Positions 1 through 13,300 of a DNA stretch of 64,000 bases are shown here, piece after piece (position 1 is the first letter of the stretch; each line of letters starts with the position of its first letter). This DNA is from Pelecanus crispus (lineage: Eukaryota > Chordata > Aves > Pelecaniformes > Pelecanidae), in the NCBI RefSeq assembly GCF_030463565.1, contig NC_134652.1, forward strand, positions 7,467,897 through 7,531,896, written 5' to 3'. Both the position numbers and the translations under genes were made by a program. Below the pieces are notes generated by a model. It had not been told where the DNA came from and ran no database searches. It worked only from the letters and a program-made list of their open reading frames with translations.

Positions 1-1041
1 AGATCAAAACTTTTCACTTTTTTCAGGTGCTTAAAAACTTAATTTCTGTCAAATTTGTTGTAATTCACAAAATAGTTAAATTCATCAAAAACTTTTCATT
101 TTTGTGTTTCTGGCACCTCTGTTTATCTTTAAGTGCTTGCAAATCTGCAACAAAGTGTGGATGTTTCAGTGTTTTTGTTGAATGCCCTAGAAGTGACGGA
201 TTACTAAAAATACCTCTGAGCTAGCTCACGTTTCAAGAGCAGCATGACTGAGGGGGTGTAGCAGGCTGATTGGGCTGCAGTGTTTTGCTGCTTGCTGGAC
301 TGATTAAAATGGGCAGCTCCCTGAGCTGGCACAATTATACCTCTTCATGTGTACAGCATGAATCCCTGCGAAGAGCTGTATAGGTACTCTGGAGGAGGAT
401 GGGGCGGGGGTGAGAAGGCTGCTTAAAGAATCGTCTTATATGCTAGTGTCTAGAAGTCTAGTGCTTTTTTATAATTTCATTAGAATTGTTTTATGTACAA
501 TGTTTATACCTAAATTGTTGACTCATCTTTTTTTTTTTATCATCCCCCCAGATAGTGCTTTGTGTCAATTAGGCTATTTTTCTCTTATGTTAGTGTGTTT
601 GGAAAAACCAACACTTTAAAAACAAGGGAGCTTTGGTGAAGTACAGTACATGTGATAGTATACTTGCTCACTCATGCGGAGACAAACAAGGTTGACGCCC
701 TACCCTTTTCAGTTAGAGTCTTAAATATCACTAGCGTACAGGTGAGCAATAGTTTTGGACAGAAAAAAGGATGAAAATATCATACCTAAGATGTGTTGTA
801 GAATATTGTCTGATACAGACAATATTCTTCCATTTGCATGTGGTTCTAGTCAGTTGATACTACCTTGTTTTGCCACTTGGATGAGTGATTAGATTTGCCA
901 TTACAGTTGTATTTCCATGCAGTTGGCAAGTTTGGAGAATAAAACTAACCTTGAGTTTTCTTTGAGAAGCATTTGTTATGCTTTCTGCCTTTTTAAAGAG
1001 GTGCTGCTTACATCATTGTCTTATCCTTAATTTAAATTCAG

Positions 1042-1389
1042 CAAGAGAAGGAAGAACAACATCAGCTGGCAGTTACTGCCTTCCTGAAAAATTCCAGGAA
1101 GGAGCATCAGCGTATTCTTGCACGTCGTCAAACGATAGAGGAAAGAAAAGAGCGCCTTGAAAGTTTAAACATTCAGCGTGAAAAAGAAGAACTGGAACAA
1201 CGTGAAGCTGAATTACAAAAAGTCCGCAAAGCTGAAGAAGAGAGACTGCGCCAGGAAGCAAAGGAAAGAGAGAAGGAGCGTATCCTGCAAGAGCATGAAC
1301 AAATCAAAAAGAAGACTGTTCGTGAGCGCTTGGAGCAGATTAAGAAGACTGAACTGGGAGCCAAAGCATTTAAAGATATTGATATTGAG
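1042..1389 (+). CDS. EIF3A: EIF3A exon w1 (first in window)
   Basis: Acceptor AG at 1040-1041 and donor GT at 1390. It has 116 whole codons (phase 0 to 0), starting [11 protein letters not shown] and ending AFKDIDIE. The content is almost wholly charged helix (Glu, Arg, Lys, Gln) with no helix breakers over long stretches, as expected for the extended helical arm of eIF3a. If numbering follows human, this is probably exon 12 of 22. Confidence 0.95.
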
Positions 1390-4300
1390 GTAGACAATTT
1401 ATTATTGAAGTTTTCTGGGCTTTTTTTTATCCTTTTGGTTACATTGCTAGGCTGCCCGAATTTCATGTTCTTTACTAGTTGTATACTGTAACTGGTCTTA
1501 TAAGCAGTCTCTCTTAAAAATGAGACGGACAGTTTGACACTGAAATACTTAATTTGCTCAACAGCATAAGTAAACCTTAATATTGAGTTTGGATAGGACC
1601 TTTCTGTACCTGGAGGAATTAAATCCAGCTAGTTTCCCCCTCTGCCTTGTTGTTAAACAATATCTGAAATACAGAATAAACCTTCAGATCCCATTTTGTA
1701 GTACCTGGACTGTGTCTCAGTTTAAAGGATTTGTATCTTGATTTTTGAGAGCTTGAAAAATAAAATACAAGTTATCCAGAAGAGAGGAGAAGAAACTTGA
1801 GACTGTTTCTGAAGCAAATTACTTTAAAAGTTAAGAGGAAAACTGCAGAGAAGCTTAAATAAATAAATAAACAAACAACATCTATAACAGAAAAAATGTT
1901 TGCTTTATTTTGTATTGATAACTTTACTTGGTTGTAGGATCTTGAAGAATTGGATCCTGACTTCATTATGGCTAAACAAGTTGAACAGCTTGAAAAAGAA
2001 AAGAAGGAACTTCAGGAACGTCTGAAGAATCAGGAGAAAAAGGTACAAAGTAGGAAGGGTACAAAACCATGTCTATACAACACTTTAGTGATTGTGAATT
2101 CCTGTATTGATACATATTTATGTATATACACGCAGACCCATGTGTATAATATTGGTGTTGAAAATGTTATTGTATGAAACTAACAAAAGGTAAATGTGTT
2201 AAAAACAACTGAGTTGCTAGTATCAGTGCACAAATCTGTTCTAATTAGTGGAGTTGATTTGAAAAAGGACCCTTTAAGCTGTACGTGAACTGAGTCTTAG
2301 TTGGGAAGACTTGTAATTGGAGAATGTTCAGGGAAGATTAAGTGTTCACAGAAGGTGAGGCCATTACAGAGAAGCTAAATTTACTTAGTTGTATTAGTCC
2401 TCAGTGAAGCAGAGGAAATTCCACTTCTAGAGGCCTTCTAGATGGCAGAATAGTATCTTCCTGAAACTTGGGTGACTATAAAAGTGTGAGGAACGTGTTG
2501 TTGTAGTAAATAGAAATATATAGCTAGGCAAGGTGAAACTCAGCCAGGACTTCCAACAGTATTTAAGAATGAAATGGAGGTTATATGATACAGTTGGTAA
2601 TTCAAGTCACTTAAAACTGGCTTGATACTAGAAAGTGGCAAGTTGCTTAAAAAGGTTCCAATGAGGATCTTTTATGCTGCAAGCCTGTAAGTCTGAGCAA
2701 AGTAGTAGAAAATGTAGCAGTAGAATTTGTCGTCATCTGGGTAAATATGATCTACCCAGAAATGTCAGCACAGTTTCTATAAAAGAATTGTAAGCTTGGG
2801 CTTCCTATTGGAGTTCTCTGAAGCTGTCAAAACAAACACATGAGTAAGGGTGATCTGGTTAGTGTAACTAAGTTGGATTTTCCAAAAAAGCTTTGTAAAA
2901 AGTTCTTCACCAAAGAAAACTTAGCAGCTGTGGGATAAAAGGAAGAGTCTTTGAATGATGTTCAGTTTAGATGTAAAATATTTTATGTAGGGAAAGTGGA
3001 AAAAAAAAAAATGCCCCAATCTTTAGCTTTACATATTAAATCACGGACTCCAAACTTAACATTCTTAGTCAGCAGTGAGAACTTCGTGGTTCTGCATCTT
3101 GAGCACTGTGTGCAGTTCTAGTCTCTTTATCTCAAACAGGATGCAGTTGAACTGGAAGTTTGAGAGGAGGCCAACAAGAATTATCAATGATGTGAATTGG
3201 CTTCTGTGTAAGAAATGTCTATGTAAATTAGTACCCCTATGTCTGAAAGACTTCTGGAGAGAGGGTGTGGTGGCAGTTTATAACAGCATACCTGTTGCAA
3301 CAGCTGATGACAGGGAGCAGTTCTTGTACTGAGTGCAAGGGATAGTGAACTAGGAAGCATCAAACAAAGCTAGGCGGAGCTGTGTTCAGAACTATTTGTA
3401 GGTAGAAGGTGGGTCTTCGTGCTGTGAGCCATAGGCACACAGGAGTTCTTTCCAGAGTATGTTGTTGTATATGAAAAGCTTCTTTGAGTTCAAAAGGACA
3501 AGAGGAGAAATCCACCAATCCCTACTAAATCAGGAAATCCTGGGAGCTGAAAATTGATGATGCTGAGAGAGTATTTTATATATGCCTGCCTCTATTCTTG
3601 CATCCTTGCCTAGGAGTACACTTAGTTGCCAGAGGTAGGTTTTTGGTTAGGTGGACCTTTGATGTGGTCCAATGTAGTTGCTCTTATGTAACAATAATAG
3701 ATCAGATATATTGGAGAAGCCTTCAGATACTGGGGTTTTCTCTGGGGGATGCTGAAGATTGAGTCTTCCAGATTTGGTCTTTGTGTTATGACATGCTAAA
3801 GGTGTGTTATCTTTATTTAGATTGACTATTTTGAAAGAGCGAAGCGCTTAGAAGAAATTCCTTTAATAAAGACTGCATATGAGGAGCAAAGGGTGCATGA
3901 TATGGAGCTGTGGGAGCAACAGGAAGAAGAAAGGGTAAGAATTTTTTGTTCAGGTGATAAAATCCATTAGCAATGAATGGAAAATAGTGGGTTTTCACTG
4001 TCTTTTTTTCCCAGCTCCATTCAAGGGAAGAAGAGAAAAAGTTGGTATGAAGAATAAAGTGTTAACTTTGCAATTTTTTTGTGCTAGTGGACAGCAGTTT
4101 CTTCTGGCTTGGATCTGAAAGAGGAAAAAATTTCTCTTTCTAGTAGCTGAGGTAGATTGAATACAAATATACAGTAAGATTTTACTTTGTAATACTTTTT
4201 ATATTACCTATTTTTAGATCACCACTTTGCAGTTGGAGCGTGAGAAAGCCCTTGAGCATAAGAACAGGCTGTCAAGGATGTTGGAGGATAGAGATTTATT

Positions 4301-7300
4301 TGAAGCCAGGCTCAAAGCATCACGACGAACAGTTTACGAGGTACGTGAGATACGGTATTGTAACAAAATACTACCCTAAAGTGAGGAACTAAACTCATGA
4401 CTCATGATTCTTCATGAAAACTAGAAACAAATTAATATCTAGAATGGCTCAGAATGATGGAATTGTTTTTCTGCTTTGACTAAAAAGAAAAAAAAAACCC
4501 AAAACAAAAAAAAACCCCCAAAACCCAAACTTGCACCCATTCTTAGGTATTATCACTTACAATTTTTGACAACTTGTGGAATAGCGTGTATGGAAAATAG
4601 TTGTCTAAAAGATAGTTAAAATATTTATTTCAGTACAGCTATTAGTAAGAGATCATTGGGTAGCATATGAGCAGCCAGCTGTATCTGTACAAGTACTTGG
4701 ACTTACTGTGGTGATGGAATAATACTGACAATAATATTGAAGCTGAGAAGTAGACATGAATAAGTGTCTATTGCTTTTTTAATCATTTTGTTTGAATCTG
4801 GAGATTATTTTGATAGTCCAAGTATTTGGTACTTCCAAGTTATGTTTTATGTTTGCAAAACTTAATAGCAAATTAGAGCATGAGAACAGGGAAAGAACTG
4901 TGCGTTTGTTCCTTGCTCTACATTTTTAAAGTTCTACGTTTGCTGAGGCTGTTTGTAGCTTTGATTATTTGGCTATGTTGCGGTGAGTATGGGTTTAAAA
5001 AAAAAAAGGCAAAATATGTATTTTAACATGTGAAGTAACTGCATATGATTCTTTGCAACATTATAGATAATTTTAGGTAACGTATTTACTTCCCTGAAAA
5101 AGCAGATGAAGGACTAAAATTGTGCATGCTGATTGTCTTCTAAGTATATTCCCTTATGTGAAATTTATTGCAGAAAAGGTTGAAATGGCAAACAGGTAGT
5201 TGTTTTTCAGTGGAGCAAAGTTAATACGTTGCAGTTGGTTTGTGCTTCTGTGCAGGATTCTTTAGCAATTTGTGTAACTGTCTAGCTCTTAAACATTACA
5301 GTTCTGGTGGTTTCATGTGTATTCTTTGTATTTCAGGATAAACTCAAGCAGTTCCAGGAGCGGTTAGCAGAAGAGAGACGTAATCGTTTGGAGGAACGCA
5401 AGAAACAACGCAAAGAGGAGAGACGCATTACTTATTACAGAGAGAAGGAGGAAGAAGAGCAAAGATTACGAGAAGAACAGCTGCTTAAAGGTATAACTGA
5501 GAACATGATTATTTTATCTTTTGCATCCTTGACCTGTTCCAGATGTGTACGCAGCTAAATTCTGGTTTCCCTGTTTCACTATATTGGAGGAAATCTCTTC
5601 ATGTTCAGTCAGCGGTGAAGACTGTGTTTGTTGCTATTAGACACTGTATCTTTACCTTTTACTTTCTGAATGCTTACACATGCAGCATAGAGATGAAGGT
5701 AAAGCTTTATAGGAGGAAGGGAAAATGAAAGCAAATGCATGCTTCCTGTCCCACGCTTCCCCCCCCCCCCCCCCCCCTTCTCCCAGACATGAATAGAGGA
5801 GGAGATAAAGTAAGGGAGGCTAATGAAAAATTGAGTCTTTGATTTTAGTCATTGAGTTTGAGTTCTGGCCACTTGTTTGGGCACATCTTAAAGAGAGTAG
5901 AAAGGGAACACTGGTGTCAGATCAAGAACTCAAGAATTGTGACTCACACACCTTTCTTTGTGAATTGCTTTGGTAGCCTGTTTCAAGGCTTTAGAAGGTA
6001 AATTTCATTCCTACTTGTCACTTGGTGGATGAAGATTTTATGTGTCAGAGTTCAAAATCGTGCAATATTTAAAAATCAAACCAACAAAACCCAAGCAGTC
6101 CTGAATATCAAATTTCTGACACTGCTAGCTGATTTTTTTTTTTTAAACATTTTCTAAGGCAGGGATCCTCTACCATGCTTGAGGCAGCTACTGATGTTTT
6201 AGCTGGCACATTTGTGGTCTGTACGTCAAATAAACGTACAGCTATTGGAACATTTTCTTTTTTCCTTGCTAGCAGCTGTCGTTAAGGATGTCAGGTTAAT
6301 GGATATGTCAATGTTTCCTTTCCTATTGCTTTGGAGTTAGGATACTTCCAGAAAACAGATTTGATGGTTAAACACATCCTGTGAAATGCTTATTTACACC
6401 CCCCCCCAACTTCTCTCTCTCTCAAAAAGGAGTCAAAGGGGAGAGATTGTATTTTGTAACCCTTCTGTGCACACAGTAAAATAATGGAATTTATTTTGGT
6501 AATACGTTCTATTTATTTTCCTAACTGCAGAGCGTGAGGAAAAAGAACGCATTGAGCGTGAGAAACGTGAGCAGCAACAGCGTGAATACCAGGAACATCT
6601 CAAAAAGCTAGAAGAACTAGAGAAGAAAAAACGTCAGAGAGAAATGGAGATAGAAGAAAGAGAGCGTCGTCGAGAAGAAGAAAGGAGAGGTCTGGATGAC
6701 CCATTTTCAAGAAAGGTAGGTAAATACTTGCAGGTTTGTTTTCTTTTTGACTTCTCCTCCTTCTGTAGATTATTTGGAAGAAGAGGGTAGCACTGTAAAA
6801 TCGTAGGCTATTTTTTTTTTTTTAAGTTGTAGCGTAAGTGGCTGATTTAATAGTTAGGTGCTTGTCACTTAGTTTCAGCTCACTGTCAGGATCTGGAGTC
6901 AGTAGTTGTCTAATAAAGTAAAACAAAGAAACTACCAAGATCTCCATGCTGTTCAAAAACTGAACAAATAAAGACTAAAATACTGAATAAAATTAATGCA
7001 AAAGAGGAAAGCTGTATTGGAAGCAAGTGTAGTGACTCATGCCAAAGTCAGGAATTAGAGTAGATACCGAAGGAAAATCTCAGACTAAACGTAAAAGCAT
7101 AGTTTTATATTTTATAAGCAGCATGCCATAACCTAAAACGTAGAAACAAGAGGTGTGTGCCACTTTCCATTTACAAATACAAGTTTTGGGGAAAATCATT
7201 ATCCCAGTACAACAGGAAACAAAGTGAAAGTTATTTGCAAATAAATATTTAATGATTTTTAAAAAAGTGTAAATAAGTACCACAAACCTTCTATGCTCCC

Positions 7301-10300
7301 ACTTTTTCAAGGCTTATCAGTAAGAGAACTAGTTTTAAATTTCATCCACCATAGACAAAAGCATTGTCTTTGTTTAATGCATACTTCATTGAGTAACGTG
7401 AAAATAAGTGGTCAGAGCTTCTATAAATTGCTTTGATTATTTACCTGATAGGCTATCATCACCAGTGTTTTTCACATAAGAGGTACTCCTAGCCATGGGC
7501 ACTTGATTATACAGAAAAGCTGACTCAGGTTCTGAGAGAGATATATCTGTACCACTTGAAAAATGCCATTTGCAGTTTTGGGATTCTGTCTTTGCTCACT
7601 CTTGTTTGTTGGGGTCATTTCTACAATCAGGTTGTCAAAAACATTTGAGTAGACACTTGTGGAGTAGTGGATATGCGAGATCTTGTGCAACCTGTGTATT
7701 TCTCCATATTGATGTGTAGACTTTGACAAACAAAAACACTTTTCAAATTGCAGTTTAAAACCAGAGGTTGTGTATGTGAAATCAGATATTTTATATGGTT
7801 TACCTAATTTGCTTCTTGTAGTGGAATTAAGGAATAAACAGCTGTGTTAGAAATAGTTTAAATGGTTTGTCTTTGTCCAGCAATGGGGAGAGACATTTTA
7901 CCTTTATTAAAAAAATATATTGGTTATTGCTCTGCCCTGCATCTAAGCAACCTTGTGTGAATCACAAATACCTCACTTGTTCTGTGCATTGAGGTATTAT
8001 GTTAAAGCATTGTATAAACCTGGAACAAAACGGTCTCTGCTACAGAGAGCTTTCAGTTTATTCAGTTACATTTTCTGATCTGATTAGAAAGCACAAAACC
8101 AGATTTTTTTTTTTTTAATGCATTCCTACTGTCATTAAGCAGCAGGAAAGTGAAACTGTTAAAACATCTTTTTTGTGTTAACAGGTGGTAGCCATGGCTC
8201 CCTGTAGCTATTGTTCATAAACTTTTTGGTGTATTTGCATGTATCCTACCCTATTAGTAAAATATGTGTCACAAAGGGGACCATATTGTTTTTAAACTCT
8301 GCCAGAAACAACAGTCAGTTAAGACCATACTTAATTATTCAAACTCCTTCAGTATTCTCTACAGTGTAAAAAGTGAGTTTCTAATGACATAGTTCTGTTC
8401 TGAAAGGAGTAAATTGTTTGTTGAAAATCTTCATTTTAAAGTATTCAGAGAGAATGTTCCTAATTTCTTTTGACATACAGGAATCTCGTTGGGGTGATAG
8501 GGAGTCTGAAAGCTCTTGGAGAAGAGGTGGTGAGACAGAATCTGAATGGCGACGAGCACCAGTGGAAAGGTAATCATTGGGCTACTAAGCACCAGTAGTA
8601 TTGGGCTCAAAATGTGTAGGCTCCCTTTTTATTGCCACTGCTAAAGCTGCACTAACTGAGTAATATCTCATGCCTTTACATCTCTGAAAATTACCTTCTA
8701 TTAAAAAATTGCTTTTCAAGGATCTCAGAATCAGAGAGAGGTTTTATCTTGACACCGCGTTCAGATAACGTTCCTGTTTTATTTAGCTTAGATATGTGAA
8801 AGCTAGCAGACACCTTCTGCATCTGATAAAAAGCTTGCCTACTTGTTTTCTTTTTTAAATTAAAAATTTCTGTCCTATTCAAACATTGGTGTCAGTTGTA
8901 TAAGTACAGAATGGGGAAGAATGATAAACAAAGGCTCAGGGTTCCTAGATGATGAAACTATTTGAGATTTCCCATTTAGAAAACTGACAGTAATGTCTAA
9001 CAACAGTAAAGTCAAGTTTCAGAGTCTTAAACTATTCAAGTCCCAGAGTGAGTCAGAGCGGAAAATACATGCCATAAAGTAAAAAACAAAAGTTCTGAAA
9101 GACTGTGTTGAACAGAGAAGGATATTCTGAAGGTACTTTGTACTTTTTAAAAAACAAACAAACAAACCACTTGTTCACATCTATATATTTTAGGAGTTCT
9201 GGATATGTTCACTAATAATGGAGATTGTTTACGCAGTTGTAGAAAACAAGATCTTCAACATTTGTCCATCCCTCTGCTCCACAACAGGATGAGCTGTACC
9301 TAAAATATTTCTGGTGGTGCATGTCTAGTTGTTCTTAAAAGCCTGTGCTGATGGAGATACCACTGCTTGTTCCAACTGGCAGTATGTTTTATTGCTTAAT
9401 TAGCCTTCCAGGTAGATAGATTTTTATAAATGTCTAACCTTAATTTCCAGTGCAGCAATTTAAATTCATTGCAGCTTACTCTGACTCCAGTGGTAGGAAA
9501 TGAATTTACTATTTCTCTCTCTAGTAATTTCTTCCAACATATTTGAAAGGTATCATCTTTCAATAAACAGAAAAGTCTTTCAGTCTTTCCTTAAAAGCTG
9601 TGTTGCTGTTCTTGCTAGTGATCCGCTTTCTCGTGAATTGAAAAATCAAAAATTGGATGAAACTCTCGGGTGAAGCATTTAACTGTTAACATATTACAGA
9701 ATTGTTTAATGCATCTATTTGTATGCTTCAGTGTGATATTTTTTTCCACAACAGAATGATACAAGTGACACACATTAATTTTTGAATCATTATAGCACAG
9801 AGATTTTCTGAATAAGTGTTGTCTTAGTTGTTTCTCATTCAACTTTTGTAGAAATTGAGCCGAGTGACTGCTCAGGAGATAAAATTAGGCGTATTTTGGA
9901 TTATTATGTAGCATGTTCGGTAAAACTTTCCTTCTCTTTTTTACTAAAAGGAATATGCTGAGGAACACTAAAATTAAAATTAGTATTTCCATGGAATTTT
10001 AAGTAAAGCAGTGTTTTTCAATTATTTTCTTTTTGCTGAACTTGGGAAATAAAGTAAAAGTGATGACGCTCAGAGAAAATTGCAGAAGAAAGGTCTAATT
10101 CTGCATTCTTTAGTAGCCCCTAGTCTACCTTCAGTTGGATTTTAACCCTAAAGGGAAAATGTGTTGGATACAAAGACAGCAGCGCGAACCTAACTGTGAG
10201 TGAGTGAAGTCATTCCAAAATGTATTTCTGAATCGAGCGATAAAGGCAATTACATAGAGGCCAGAGCATCGGCTTTTATTTGCAGCGTGTATCTAGCTGT

Positions 10301-13300
10301 AAGTACAGCTATTGGATATATGCATTAAAAAGTCCTTATGGATACTAGTACAAGGAGAGAAGCTACAAGATTTGTGTTGCAGACAACTTCTCGTGGAAAT
10401 GGCACAGTCCTGCTGTACGTGCCATATTGGTACACAGCTCTGCACAGTCATGGAGCAACCAGTTGTACTATGCAGCAATCCCCAGAGCGCTGGATTCCAG
10501 GCGATCAGCATGTTCCAGTGTTCTCAGTCTTTTCCATACCATGGTTTCAGTTACAACAAAAAAAAGAGATTACAGAAAGGCAGAAGAGTCCAGCAAGGGC
10601 TGTCTGTATCTTGCACAGCTCGTGGCTTTATTATGAGTTATAACTAGCCTGCGAGTATTTGCTTTGTTCCTTCACTGTGCAAGAAAGGTGGTTATCGTAA
10701 GAAACAAAAGAGGAAAATAAAACTAATGATCTTTCTGGGGTAGATGTAATAAAATTTTTATAAGGAAGAGAAGAAAGTCAGTCCTGTTATGAAAAAAGCA
10801 TTACAATATTGCAATTGCAGGAAAAAGAGGTTAGCCTCAAAGTGCTACGTAGGAGTTAAATTAAAAGCCATTTGGTTTAGTAGAAAAAGTCACCTTATGG
10901 TGGTACTTCTTGTTCAAGTTATAAACCTGTAACAGTGGTAGACACTCTAGTGTGAACTTTGCCAGCAAATTTCTGCTTTATCTGGGAACGCTGCCTGCGT
11001 GCTTTCAGGTCTTGCAGATCTGTGTGTAGGGTTTTTAAAGCTAATTGAAAAATGGGTTATGTAATAGAAACTGGATTGCATTACTACCCGTGATTGCCAT
11101 TCTTAATATTCTTAATATTCATGCATCCCTCTGTTCTTACTAGTTTATCAGATGCTGTTTGACTCTTCATTTCAGTAAACTTTTAAAGTGGGAGTTAGGA
11201 TTGCTGAGAGGGAAAGAAGGATGAAAGCTGAAATATGAACGCTAAAGTTGTCAAAAGTGAAGAAATGTAAAAACAACAGAGGAATAATTCCATCTGCAAG
11301 TAATAGTTTAAAAAAATAGAGTAGTAATAGTTTAAAAATAATAGTTAAAAAAATAGATTTAAAAACCTTAAAACCCTGAAACAGTGCCTAAGTATGAATG
11401 CATTAAATACTTATCCATTTGATGAACTTCATAACCATTTCTCTACATGTTTTTTATGTCAAAATAATCAGACTTTTCAAAGATGATTATTATCCAGTTT
11501 GAGTCTAAATGGAAGTTAACAATGTCCATGTCCTTGTTTTTATCTGACAGCTCAATGGTAATTGCAGTCTCCCTTATTCTTCCAAAACAGGAAATACACT
11601 GCTCACAATTTCTCAAAAATCTTGAGATGCAGTGTTGTCACAAACTGTTGCCTCTTTGTTCTCACCTCTTGGAGTCCTACATCTGTTGTTTTGTAGCAAA
11701 TCATTGCTGTGCTTTTGTTTACATTTTAGTAGCATAGCGGATTTCTAAACTTGTGGGGGTTTTTTGGTTTGGTTTTGATTTTTTTTTTTTTTCTTCCTTT
11801 TAATCCATGAGATTCAACTCCAGTGCAGTTTCTCTTCTCTTGCCAAGAAGCAGGTACCAGTACATCTCTATGATGTACTATTGCTTGTTTCTTTTTATTG
11901 CTGAGGAACTAGCTTAGGAAGGTTAATTTCCTGAGATAAAGAAATTAATCTGGTGACAAAGCCAAGGTTTATGGTCTAAATATATGCGTAAAATCCTGTA
12001 GACATTAAACTAAATGGTGTGTCCAGAGAAGTGACAAGAGTGGAAGGCTCTAACCGTTGTTCAGCAGTGTTTGATCTTTTCAGCATTACAAATCCAAACA
12101 TACTTCGAAGATGAACTGATGACTCAATAAGCCAGGGAAAATTCTCACCAATTCTTTACTTCCCACATATGTCCTAGTAAGGAGAGACTGTGCAAGCACC
12201 GATAGCCTGCCAGAGCCTGGCCCACCCCGCTTGCTGCCAGGGAGTAGCAGCGGATTGAGTCATGAGTTCACTGCGTTGTCCTGCCTTACCTAGCGGTGGA
12301 TACTTGTCAGTGGAAGTATTGCCAATCTGTTGGGCTGGAACTGTGCCACAGCGTATGGGAACAGGGATGGGACTGTAGGGTTGGCACCTGTGTGAAGGGG
12401 GGTTACCCACTTGATGGTTGTGGGGTTTTTTAAATACTGGTTCTTTGAGACCTAGCTCGAGTTTGTCAAATAAGGCTTGGTGTAGAAGCCAAACCTCTTT
12501 GCTGTGTTGCAGCAGATAACCAACAGGGGACTGTAGCTATCCCCTTCAAACTGTAGTTTTGAAGGAGATAATAAACTGTTCAGTCTTGACTGAAGCAGTA
12601 GGGATGGTGACCTACCGCTTTCCCATAGCAATGAAAGCAATTAGAATGTGTGCATTTGAAAACGGCAAGCTTTGTAAATGTGTTCGCAACCACACATCAG
12701 ATGGGTACATTCAGAAAGGGCCTTGAGGGGTTTGCTACTGTTGATCTAATACATAAAGCTTTCCTGGATGTCAGCTTCTACTTTTTGCTCATTCCCTATG
12801 GTTTTATAGAGATTGGCGTCGAGGAGAAGCAAGAGATGATGAAAGACCTTTCCGACGAGGGGATGATCTGCCGCGACGAGGGGATGATCTGCCGCGACGA
12901 GGGGACGATCTGCCACGACGTGGTGCTGCAGAAGAAAAGGAACGTCCTTCTACAGAATCAACGGAAGACAGGCCACCTAGGCGCGAAGGGGATGAGGACA
13001 GGCCACCTAGGCGCGAAGGGGATGAGGACAGGCCGCCCAGACGTGGATTGGACGAGGACAGGCCACCCAGGCGTGGTTTGGATGATGATAGAGGGAGCTG
13101 GCGGGCTGCAGATGACGACAGAGGTCCCAGGCGTGGAATGGATGACGACAGGCCACCCAGGCGTGGAATGGATGACGACAGGCCACCCAGACGCGCTTTG
13201 GATGACGACAGGCCACCCAGGCGCGGCTTGGACGATGACAGAGGCAGTTGGCGTGCAGCAGATGATGACAGAGGACCCAGGCGTGGGCTGGATGACGACA

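Noticed and set aside
1-1041. Search for a further EIF3A exon upstream of 1042
   Set aside because: The acceptor-like CCCCCCAG at 551 opens a frame unlike eIF3a. No known eIF3a segment is visible, so I treat this as intron.
3075-3332. 85-codon frame in an EIF3A intron
   Set aside because: Lies within the decayed sense CR1 and is a remnant, not a gene.
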